In this document: piece by piece, positions 17,887-25,206 of the stretch | Position numbering within the stretch: position 1 is the first letter of the stretch | Layout: the number at the start of each line of letters is the position of its first letter | Source: Microbulbifer halophilus | GTDB taxonomy: Bacteria > Pseudomonadota > Gammaproteobacteria > Pseudomonadales > Cellvibrionaceae | NCBI RefSeq assembly: GCF_026183675.1 | Contig: NZ_JAPIVK010000006.1 | Span: 1 to 64,000 of the forward strand | DNA: 64,000 nucleotides | Reading direction: 5' to 3' | The notes under the pieces: generated by a model | What the model saw: only the letters and a program-made list of their open reading frames with translations | What the model was told of the DNA's origin: nothing | Databases searched by the model: none | Program-made: the position numbers and the translations under genes

Positions 17887-19293
17887 TCAAGTCTTGGGCT
17901 TCTCCCCCGCACTCTCCTCCAGATCCCGCGCGGTAAAGTAATTGTGCGCGGCGCGATTGACCTGCTTTGCCAGCAGCAGTGTCGAGATCATGGTGGGTAC
18001 CGCCATCACCGCGTACATGCCGATGATGAGATTGTTCACCGCACTCAACGAGGCCACGGCGCCGATTACGATCAGCACGATATAGGCGGCGGTGTAGAAA
18101 TTCTGCCAGCGTGTACCGAACAGGAACACGAAACACTTCACGCCGTAGTACCAGAAGGTGACGATGGTGCTGAATGCCAGCGGCAGCACCATGATCAGCA
18201 GCATGATCGGCCCCCAACCGCCGAACACCTGCGAGAAGGCCTCCGTGGTCAGGGAAACACCGGCGATGCCCTCGTCTCCCTGCCAGGCGCCGGTAAGCAG
18301 TATCACCAGCGCCGTGCAGGTGCAGATAACCAGCGTATCGATGATGGGCCCGGTCATCGCCACCACGCCCTCCCGTATCGGCTCGCGGGTTTTGGCCGCG
18401 CCGTGCGCCAGGGATTCGGTGCCGATACCCGCCTCGTTGGAAAAGGCCCCGCGGCTGACACCGGTGGCGATCACCGCTCCCAGCGCACCGCCGGCGACGG
18501 CCCTACCGGTAAAAGCATCGGAAAAAATCAGCGCAAACGCTGCCGGCACCTGCTGCCAGAAGGAACCGATCACGACCAGCGTCAGCACCAGGTAAAACAC
18601 CACCATGGCCGGCACTATGCGCACCGCGAACTTGCCGATGCGCTGGATACGCCCGGCGATCACCACCAGCGCCGCCGTGGCCAGCACGCAGCCGACAATG
18701 AAATCAAACCACAGGGAATTGTCGGCACTGATCCAGCCAAAGGGCACGGCGAAGGATTCCCGCAGCAGCTGTACCGTCTGGTTGGACTGGAACACCGGCA
18801 GCAGGCCACAGAGACCGGCTACCGCAAACAGCAGTGCCAGCGGCATCCACTTTTTGCCCAGCCCCTCGCGGATCACGTACATGGGCCCGCCCTGCAGCTC
18901 GCCGGCGGAGTCACGCCCGCGGAACATCACCGCCAGCGAGGCGGTGTAAAACTTGGTGGCCACACCCACCAGCGCGGTGACCCACATCCACAGGATCGCG
19001 CCGGGCCCGCCGGTACTGATCGCGATCGCCACCCCGGAGATATTGCCGAGGCCGAGGGTGCCGGACAGCGCGGTGGACAGCGCCTGCCGGTGCGGCACCT
19101 GGCCCGGGTCGTCGGGGTTGTCGTATTTGCCGCGCAGCAGGTCGATACTGTGGCCCAGGTGGCGATAGGGGCGGCCGCGGGAGTAGATCAGCAGCGCCAG
19201 GCCGCCGCCCACCAGCAGCACCAGCAGCGGCGTGCCCCAGACAAAGGAAGCGAAAGCGGCGAGAGCGGAATCGATGGAGGAAATGAAAGGCAT
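17887..19293 (-). CDS. Alanine/glycine:cation symporter (AGCS family)
   Basis: A 468-residue inner-membrane protein with about 11 hydrophobic segments and classical AGCS signatures: LSTALSGTLGLGNISGVAIA near residues 75-95, GPGAILWMWVTALVGVATKF, and SNEAGIGTESLAHGAAKT. It would import alanine or glycine with Na+ (or H+). Complete for the family. Monocistronic, ending at the shared terminator. Confidence 0.92.
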   Translation of the reverse strand: MPFISSIDSALAAFASFVWGTPLLVLLVGGGLALLIYSRGRPYRHLGHSIDLLRGKYDNPDDPGQVPHRQALSTALSGTLGLGNISGVAIAISTGGPGAILWMWVTALVGVATKFYTASLAVMFRGRDSAGELQGGPMYVIREGLGKKWMPLALLFAVAGLCGLLPVFQSNQTVQLLRESFAVPFGWISADNSLWFDFIVGCVLATAALVVIAGRIQRIGKFAVRIVPAMVVFYLVLTLVVIGSFWQQVPAAFALIFSDAFTGRAVAGGALGAVIATGVSRGAFSNEAGIGTESLAHGAAKTREPIREGVVAMTGPIIDTLVICTCTALVILLTGAWQGDEGIAGVSLTTEAFSQVFGGWGPIMLLIMVLPLAFSTIVTFWYYGVKCFVFLFGTRWQNFYTAAYIVLIVIGAVASLSAVNNLIIGMYAVMAVPTMISTLLLAKQVNRAAHNYFTARDLEESAGEKPKT

Positions 19294-19507
19294 GGGCAGA
19301 GGGCGGCGTCCGGTTATTTGTTGTTTGCTGGATTAAGCGGACTATGCTCGCGCAACCGCCGCCAAATCTCAAATAAACGGTTTGCCTGAAGGGGAGCGGA
19401 GGCCCGCAGTAGGGGACTGCCTCGCAGGCAATCAGATCCGGCCATCCCCATCCATTATTGCCCGCAGCGAGGGCTCGTGCAGGGCCTTGGGAGGGGTCCG
19501 CCGAGGC

Positions 19508-20608
19508 TCAGCCCAGCTTTTCCGCCACCACACGGGTGCGCTGCTCGGTCCGGCGCTTTTCATCCGGCGGCGGTGCATCGGACTGGCGCCGCGCCAGGGT
19601 GAAATCCAGCAGTTGGTGGCGGCTCTCCAGCTCCTCCTCGTCGCGGCGCGCGCGGACCCGTTCCGCCAGCAGGTCCACCGCCGCGCGGGCCATTTCGATA
19701 ATCGGCTGGTGAATGGTGGTCAGCTCCGGCCAGATAGTGGTGGCCAGTGCCGTATCGTCGAAGCCGCACACGGTGAGATCCGTGGGCACATCCAGGCCGC
19801 GGCGGTGGGCAACGGCCACTGTGGCCGCCGCCATATCGTCGTTGCTGGCAAATACCGCCGTGGGGGGAGAGTCCAGCTCGAACAGTTTCTGCGCCGCATC
19901 CAGCCCCGAGCGGTAGGTGAACCGTCCCTCGGCAATCAACTCTTCGCCGTGGGACAGCCCCGCCTCGGCCAGCGCATCGCGGTAGCCGGCCAGGCGCCGG
20001 CCGCTGGCAACCTGGTTGTCGTCGCCGGTGATAAAGCCGATACGGCGGTGGCCGAGATCGATGATATGGCGGGTCATCTCGTAGGCGGCGCGGTAGTCGT
20101 CGATGCTGACCGAGGCGATATTCTCGCGCACACACTCGGACGCGATCGCCACCGCCGGTGTATCGCTGGAGTGCAGCAGGTTCAGCATGCGCGGCTGGTC
20201 CGACAGCGGCGGCGGGATCAGGATGCCCTCGACCCCGCCCGCCACCAGGCGCATGGCCACGGATTCCGCATCCTTCTCGCTATCGCACTTTTCCACCACC
20301 AGTTGGATGTTGTGGCGGCTGGCCTGCTCCAGCCCGCCCACCAGCAGCTCGCTCAGGTAGGCGGCGCTGGGGTTGCTGTAGAGCAGGCCGATAATGATCT
20401 GGTCGGCACTGGCGAGGCTGCGCGCTGCGCGGTTGGGAGTATAGCCGAGCACTTCGATCGCCCGATTGACCTCGGCGCGGGTCCTCTCCCGCACATTCCT
20501 TTCCCCGTTGATGACACGGGATACGGTCATCGGCGAAACACCCGCCTCGCGGGCGACGTCGCTGATGGTGGGCGCATTGCGCTGGCGGCGGCTCTGTCTC
20601 TGCTTCAC
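19508..20608 (-). CDS. LacI family regulator, XylR-like
   Basis: A 366-residue LacI-type repressor. The N-terminal helix-turn-helix reads TISDVAREAGVSPMTVSRVI with the following hinge (RAARSLASADQ). The rest is a periplasmic-binding-protein-like sugar sensor (about 65-330). Start is GTG at 20608; the frame continues upstream to 20788 but that part is not protein-like. It borders the xylan region. Palindromes near the xyl-box (TGGTAGCGCTACCA), the operator type reported for LacI-family XylR of xylan/xylose regulons in Xanthomonas and Caulobacter, lie upstream of it and of the receptor and GH genes. It is therefore the best candidate for their repressor (inference). Confidence 0.88.
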   Translation of the reverse strand: MKQRQSRRQRNAPTISDVAREAGVSPMTVSRVINGERNVRERTRAEVNRAIEVLGYTPNRAARSLASADQIIIGLLYSNPSAAYLSELLVGGLEQASRHNIQLVVEKCDSEKDAESVAMRLVAGGVEGILIPPPLSDQPRMLNLLHSSDTPAVAIASECVRENIASVSIDDYRAAYEMTRHIIDLGHRRIGFITGDDNQVASGRRLAGYRDALAEAGLSHGEELIAEGRFTYRSGLDAAQKLFELDSPPTAVFASNDDMAAATVAVAHRRGLDVPTDLTVCGFDDTALATTIWPELTTIHQPIIEMARAAVDLLAERVRARRDEEELESRHQLLDFTLARRQSDAPPPDEKRRTEQRTRVVAEKLG

Positions 20609-20701
20609 GTTACTCTCGCTCGGGCCCTGGATCCGGCATTGTATAACGGATTCACAGGCAACAATAAAGCGCCGCGGGCGGGGTGGTAGCTTAAAAAGTG
20701 T

Positions 20702-20729
20702 AAAAAAGCGGCTGCCCATCGACAGCCGC
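20702..20729 (-). terminator. Rho-independent terminator (minus strand)
   Basis: Read on the minus strand: GCGGCTG-8 nt-CAGCCGC followed by TTTTTT. It ends either the DUF6445 operon or the short unit starting at the xyl-box promoter just upstream. Confidence 0.8.
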
Positions 20730-20829
20730 CAAGGAGAGAGATCATCTGAGTCGCTCGGGTTGCCGCATCGGCAAATCCAACCAACCAAACATCAACGCTG
20801 CCATTGATGGCATCCAAAATGGTAGCGCT
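20702..20829 (-). ncRNA. Candidate small RNA or lacI leader, about 128 nt
   Basis: Between the minus-strand promoter/operator at 20820-20864 and the terminator at 20702-20729 there is no credible ORF; the only frame starts with TTG and has no ribosome site. The predicted RNA has a perfect hairpin (TTGCCG-CAT-CGGCAA on the plus strand, 20760-20774). A pyrimidine stretch follows (CTCTCTCCTT on the RNA sense, 20731-20740), complementary to Shine-Dalgarno-like sequence, and lies just before the terminator stem. lacI seems to have its own promoter further on (TTATTG...TATACA around 20640-20672). It may instead be a relic of a deleted gene. Tentative. Confidence 0.35.
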
Positions 20830-20864
20830 ACCAAAACTCTGCCCCGATCAGCGCTCATTGTCAA
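20820..20864 (-). promoter_or_regulatory. Promoter with perfect xyl-box operator
   Basis: On the minus strand: TTGACA (20859-20864), 17-base spacer, CAGAGT (20836-20841), then the perfect 14-bp palindrome TGGTAGCGCTACCA (20820-20833) covering the start point. The architecture matches the GH3 promoter at 31126. Confidence 0.72.
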
Positions 20865-20961
20865 TGGGTCTACACACCGCAAGGATGATTTAGGCACCAG
20901 TAAACGGTCACAGCCACTTCTGAGCCGGCTCCTGAAGCTCTAACTCCTCGGGGAAAAGTTG

Positions 20962-21657
20962 CTACTTCGCATCGATAAAGCTGTTAATGGACAGGCGACC
21001 GCTGCGGGGATCGGGGTCAGGGGCGAAATCCCTGTCGATGGAACCGGAGTGCAAAGAATTGCTCCGGTAGATCAGCATACGGTTGAAAACGCCCTCTTCC
21101 GCATGCACCCGCTCAAAAAAGGGCGTATCCCCATTGATATAGCCATCACCGGTGAACCCCGGATCCTCGGTCTCCTTCTGGAGCGTAGAGAAATATTCCA
21201 GTCGCCGGCCTTCATCCACCACCTCGTAACCGGTGGACCTGTGCCGGTAGAAGGCCGTACCGCCGTAGGGCTCGCGGAAAAGATAGTGGATAGAGGCCAA
21301 TCTATTGGACTGCACGGTGTCGATATGGGGTATTCGCTGCATCCATTCAAGCTGTTGTGCCGGTTTGGTCACCAGCGAATAATGACACATGGAAAATGAC
21401 AATCGCTTGCTGCCCAGTTGAAAATAGTCACCCAGCAGGCCACCCAACTGCTCCAACAGGAATTGCTTGTACTGCAACGGTGCCCTGGCGCGGATACCGG
21501 GATAAAAACGCCCGCCATGCGCAAAAGATTTGCTTGTGGCCCTCTCCACCAGTCGCTCGGGCTCGCCGATAAAGTTGTCTAAAACCAGCAAGGGGGCCTT
21601 CTCGGCGCCAATGGTAAGTTTGCGGACACTAATGTTCGGGTGTAAACGAAAACTCAT
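20962..21657 (-). CDS. DUF6445 family protein (possible 2OG-Fe(II) oxygenase fold)
   Basis: A 231-residue protein that I recognise as DUF6445, regularly found next to TonB receptor/halogenase/SapC genes. A His-x-Asp (HIDTV, 111/113), a later His (SLHSGS, 203) and an Arg (RLSIN, 221) follow the H-x-D...H...R order of Fe(II)/2-oxoglutarate oxygenases. A hydroxylase is thus a reasonable guess, but no member is known to me with a proven activity. Its ATG overlaps the TGA of the halogenase gene (TGATG), so the two are translationally coupled. Last gene of the SapC operon. Confidence 0.75.
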   Translation of the reverse strand: MSFRLHPNISVRKLTIGAEKAPLLVLDNFIGEPERLVERATSKSFAHGGRFYPGIRARAPLQYKQFLLEQLGGLLGDYFQLGSKRLSFSMCHYSLVTKPAQQLEWMQRIPHIDTVQSNRLASIHYLFREPYGGTAFYRHRSTGYEVVDEGRRLEYFSTLQKETEDPGFTGDGYINGDTPFFERVHAEEGVFNRMLIYRSNSLHSGSIDRDFAPDPDPRSGRLSINSFIDAK

Positions 21658-23165
21658 CAGAGTGATATCTCCCGATCGCTCGACCTACAATAGTGGTCGA
21701 TAAATTCCTGATGAGTCGGCAGGCCCGACACAATCCTATCCACATCCGACCTGAGCTTATCCTGCAGCTGGCGCATTTCCGCCTCGCTCATTAAGCAAGG
21801 CAGCGGATGATGGCCTTCGGGTTTCAATCCCTGACCGAGCATTACCTGCACCCACGAATCCACCCGGAATAGCTCGCCCCCATCCTGATAGGCATGGGCC
21901 CGCTCTCGAAAGAGGTTAATGCGATGGGCAAGAGACTCCGGGATCTGCATATTCTTACAGTATTTCCAGAACTCACTATCCCCACGCTCGGTCATGTGAT
22001 AGTGGAGGATGATGAAATCGCGTACCTTTTCCAGCTCGTCGCGGGTCTGCTGATTGTACTCATCCACCAGCGATGGGCAGATACCATCGATAGGAAACAA
22101 TTGCAGAAGCCGCGTAATGCCGGTGACAATCAAGTGAATACTGGTGGACTCCAAAGGCTCGACAAAGCCACTCGCCAACCCTAAAGCGATACAGTTCCGG
22201 TTCCAGACCCTACGCCGCCGGCCCGTCTGGTAACGGATCACCCGTGGTTCGGTAATCGCTTCACCTTCGATATTGGACAACAGCCGCTCAATCGCCTCCT
22301 CATCCGAGAGATGATGACTGCTATAAACGAGACCATTTCCCACCCGGCTCTGAAGCGGAATTTGCCACTGCCAGCCAGCGTCATGGGCAATGGCGCGGGT
22401 ATAAGGCAATGCGGGGCCTGTCGCCTGAGTTTGTAGCGGTACCGCTCTGTTGCATGGCAACCAGTGGGACCAGTCCTCAAAACCGGTATCCAGAGCCTGC
22501 TCAATCAATAAACCACGGAAGCCGGTACAGTCGATAAAAAGATCTCCGGCAACGGTGCTTCCATCTTCCAGCACCAACGATTCGATACAGCCACTCTCAC
22601 TGTCCTGTTTCACCTCACGGATCTTGCCTTCTACACGAGTGACTCCATGACGTTCGCTGATCGTTCTAAGAAACTTCGCGTACTTTCCCGCATCCAGGTG
22701 ATAAGCAAAATTTATCGGCGAGTTCGATGACGTGGCGAATTTCCCCGCCTCTGCGGCCTGGAGTTCCGGGCAGAAATCACCAATGTCAGAGTCAAATCCC
22801 ATCTCCCTGCCGCGCAACCAGAAGTGATGGAAATCACACATCCAGGCACTGGTACCCATCTTCCCAAAGGAGTGGATATAGCGGTCTCCCTTCTGTCCCC
22901 AGTTTTCAAACGCAATGCCCAGTTTCGCCGTGGCCTGGGTCGTGCGCATGAACTCCCGCTCGTCGATACCCAGCAGCTTGTGAAAAGTCCGAAGAGGCGG
23001 AATCGTCGCCTCGCCGACCCCCACCGTACCTATCTGTTCAGACTCGACCAGAGTTATATCCAGTAGCTCTCCCAACTTCTTAGACAGGGCTACAGCGGCA
23101 ATCCAACCAGCCGTACCACCTCCAGCGATCACAACCTTCGAGACTTTACTCTTGTTATCCTTCAT
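21657..23165 (-). CDS. Flavin-dependent halogenase family protein (tryptophan halogenase-like)
   Basis: A 502-residue member of the tryptophan 7-halogenase family. The FAD motif GGGTAGW is at the N-terminus and the halogenase signature WxWxIP is present (GWQWQIP, 264-270). Lys81 (TAKLGIAFENWG) and Glu339 (EPLESTS) match the Lys and Glu essential in PrnA/RebH. All catalytic residues are thus present, but there is no natural-product cluster nearby. The gene sits in an operon with SapC, a JmjC-like cupin and DUF6445 beside a TonB receptor. A role in modifying a receptor-associated or imported molecule is only inference. Gap to the cupin gene is four bases. Confidence 0.85.
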   Translation of the reverse strand: MKDNKSKVSKVVIAGGGTAGWIAAVALSKKLGELLDITLVESEQIGTVGVGEATIPPLRTFHKLLGIDEREFMRTTQATAKLGIAFENWGQKGDRYIHSFGKMGTSAWMCDFHHFWLRGREMGFDSDIGDFCPELQAAEAGKFATSSNSPINFAYHLDAGKYAKFLRTISERHGVTRVEGKIREVKQDSESGCIESLVLEDGSTVAGDLFIDCTGFRGLLIEQALDTGFEDWSHWLPCNRAVPLQTQATGPALPYTRAIAHDAGWQWQIPLQSRVGNGLVYSSHHLSDEEAIERLLSNIEGEAITEPRVIRYQTGRRRRVWNRNCIALGLASGFVEPLESTSIHLIVTGITRLLQLFPIDGICPSLVDEYNQQTRDELEKVRDFIILHYHMTERGDSEFWKYCKNMQIPESLAHRINLFRERAHAYQDGGELFRVDSWVQVMLGQGLKPEGHHPLPCLMSEAEMRQLQDKLRSDVDRIVSGLPTHQEFIDHYCRSSDREISL

Positions 23166-23169
23166 CTCA

Positions 23170-24201
23170 CTACCTGTTCAGTTTATGCAACAGCATCGCT
23201 CGCAACTGCCTTGCCATCGTATCGTCCACAGGGCCTAAGGCGCCCTGAACCTTCTCTGGCAGGTGTGTGCGCGGACGCTCACGATCCCCAAAAATGTAAT
23301 AATCGAAAATATGCTTCCACCCTTCCCGCTCATGATCCGGTCTGTCGCGCAGACTCAAAAGCGCATGATAAAGCGCGTTCATGGGTGTCCCCATATACAG
23401 TGGCGAAGTGTTCCACCAGTAATTGACCAGTACATTGAAGGGTGACAGGGCTTCTACCTGATGCCACCAGAGACTGGGATAGAAAACTGCATCCCCCGGC
23501 TCCAGGTCAGCCACCTGGGCTGCCGCCAACGCTTTGCGGAAACGCGGATACCGATCAAAATCCGGATCGGCAAAATCCACCATACTGACGGCCTGACCAC
23601 CGGGAGTCGGCTCCAGCGGCCCCGGGTAAAGGTTGTCGATCTGATCGGGAGGAAACAGGGTGAATCGGCGCCGCCCCACGACACAACAGGCGAGATTATT
23701 GGGGGCATCGTAATGCGCGGAAGCGATCGACCGATTGCCGACCCAGATACTGGTAAGTGGTGCTCCACTTTCAAACATGGCATCGTCGAACACCAGATCA
23801 TTATACTCGCGCAAGCCGGGCAGGCAGGCGTCGAGCGTAGTGGAACCTACGTAAATAGACGGCGGGTTAGCGCTTTCAAGATGCTCGCCGATCCGATCCA
23901 ACACCTTATCGAGGGGTAGACGTTGGCTTTCAAAGTTCAGCCCGCTCAAGTCATCCTTATAGAAGTACTTTCCTTTTATTTCCGCCGGGCCCAGATAGGC
24001 ACAGACGGTCTTTCCATTATGAAAAGACTTCAGATAGCCCATCGCCTTTTCCGCTGACTGCCGACCGGCGCGGACTAACTCCCAGTCCTTTGCTATCCCC
24101 TTCAAAACAACGGGCTCACACTCTTCCATCAGGCGTTGCCAGGGAATATTGTCAGGGTTTACACCCTCAATGGCTTTTGTTTTTTTTGTTATCTCCACCA
24201 T
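23170..24201 (-). CDS. Cupin-like (JmjC/cupin_8) oxygenase
   Basis: A 343-residue cupin_8/JmjC-like protein of the type that includes bacterial 2-oxoglutarate hydroxylases acting on proteins. Iron ligands look intact: His163-x-Asp165 (SAHYDAPNN) and His247 (WWHQVE). Lys/Arg residues around GRRRFTLFPP could bind 2-oxoglutarate. Second gene of the operon (18 bases after SapC, four before the halogenase). The target is unknown; peptidyl hydroxylation is a family-based possibility. Confidence 0.8.
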   Translation of the reverse strand: MVEITKKTKAIEGVNPDNIPWQRLMEECEPVVLKGIAKDWELVRAGRQSAEKAMGYLKSFHNGKTVCAYLGPAEIKGKYFYKDDLSGLNFESQRLPLDKVLDRIGEHLESANPPSIYVGSTTLDACLPGLREYNDLVFDDAMFESGAPLTSIWVGNRSIASAHYDAPNNLACCVVGRRRFTLFPPDQIDNLYPGPLEPTPGGQAVSMVDFADPDFDRYPRFRKALAAAQVADLEPGDAVFYPSLWWHQVEALSPFNVLVNYWWNTSPLYMGTPMNALYHALLSLRDRPDHEREGWKHIFDYYIFGDRERPRTHLPEKVQGALGPVDDTMARQLRAMLLHKLNR

Positions 24202-24219
24202 ACTTTCAGCGCCTCTCCA

Positions 24220-24960
24220 CTACCGCTCTGACGCAGCCAACAGCCGCCGCCGTTTCATATCGATCAAATTCTTGACATTGCCCAGTGACGCTATCAACAA
24301 AAAGGCCCCCTGCAGGAAACCCGCTCGATTCAGTTTTTCCAATGACTCTCCGTCCAGGTTGGCCAGCTTTTCCTCACTGATGGTATAAAGCCCCCGCAGG
24401 TCGTACTTCTCATCTGCATGCACCTCAACCTGAATGTTCACAGGCTCGATCAGACCGAACGAATCAAGAGCCTCGAACATGGTCCTGCCCACTTCCATGC
24501 CATCATTGATTCCCCCAAGTATTGTGGAGACACGCTCCAGATAGGGGCTATTTCCACCATGGGGCAGGAAAACCGGCTCCCCTTCTGTCTCACTGATTCT
24601 GGGGCTATCCATATCCACATGAATCACCGGCTCACGCTGGACTTCACCGTCCACGTCCCGCTGCTGAAAGCCGATCAGGAAAGGTCCGCGTGCCACAATT
24701 CCCGGGATATAGCTGGCATTCCAGTCACCGCCCTCCAGGAAGAGGTTTTCCTCCCGGGCAAAACCAAGCAGGGCGATGGACTGGTACTCTCCGGAATCCC
24801 CATCCTTACGCAGCAGGATCGGGTATTCCCGCTGAACATCGGCATACTCAGTGGGAAATACCGGTGTGCGATTGACGTTATCCCCGAACTCTTTCCCATA
24901 ACGGGTTATGACTCGCAAGTCCTTGTGCGTCACATTGTCCAGTAATACAGGTTTGCTCAT
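24220..24960 (-). CDS. SapC family protein
   Basis: A 246-residue SapC-like protein (named after a Campylobacter S-layer cluster protein), of unknown biochemical function. It begins MSKPVLLDNVTHKDLRV and carries the family blocks VFPTEYADVQREYPILLRK and ALLGFAREENLFL. No signal peptide. Chosen start is the ATG at 24960; the earlier TTG is less likely. First gene of the operon with cupin, halogenase and DUF6445. It follows TonB receptor 1 in the same direction, separated by a terminator and a short AT-rich promoter region (TATATA around 25012). Confidence 0.85.
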   Translation of the reverse strand: MSKPVLLDNVTHKDLRVITRYGKEFGDNVNRTPVFPTEYADVQREYPILLRKDGDSGEYQSIALLGFAREENLFLEGGDWNASYIPGIVARGPFLIGFQQRDVDGEVQREPVIHVDMDSPRISETEGEPVFLPHGGNSPYLERVSTILGGINDGMEVGRTMFEALDSFGLIEPVNIQVEVHADEKYDLRGLYTISEEKLANLDGESLEKLNRAGFLQGAFLLIASLGNVKNLIDMKRRRLLAASER

Positions 24961-25054
24961 TTCAAATACCAAAGAATAAAGTGAGGCGACCGGTACTCGG
25001 TAACGGCCTCCGCATATATAACTACTTCAGACGAAACTACATGAAAGCCTTGAT

Positions 25055-25082
25055 AAAAAAAAGGCCGCTGTAAACAGCGGCC
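25055..25082 (-). terminator. Terminator of TonB receptor 1
   Basis: On the minus strand: GGCCGCTG-TTTA-CAGCGGCC followed by eight T. Perfect 8-bp stem. Confidence 0.92.
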
Positions 25083-25206
25083 AAATCGATTCTAGCAACA
25101 AACGTTTATCCTGTATCGACAGTATCGATACAGCTGTCGAGAGAATTTAGTTTTGGGTTGCCGTCGCTTCGGAATCCATCCCGGAGCGACGGCTTCGCTC
25201 CACGAC

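Noticed and set aside
20605-20817. Minus-strand 70-codon frame in the lacI upstream region
   Set aside because: Starts with TTG, has no ribosome site, runs through a terminator hairpin and into the lacI leader; no protein-like features.
21657-24201. Halogenase and oxygenase genes as part of an antibiotic gene cluster
   Set aside because: No NRPS, PKS, RiPP precursor or resistance gene nearby; flanks are glycosidases and TonB receptors with sugar operators.
24220-24960. SapC as an S-layer secretion component
   Set aside because: The name comes from a Campylobacter cluster; no S-layer protein or secretion gene is present here.
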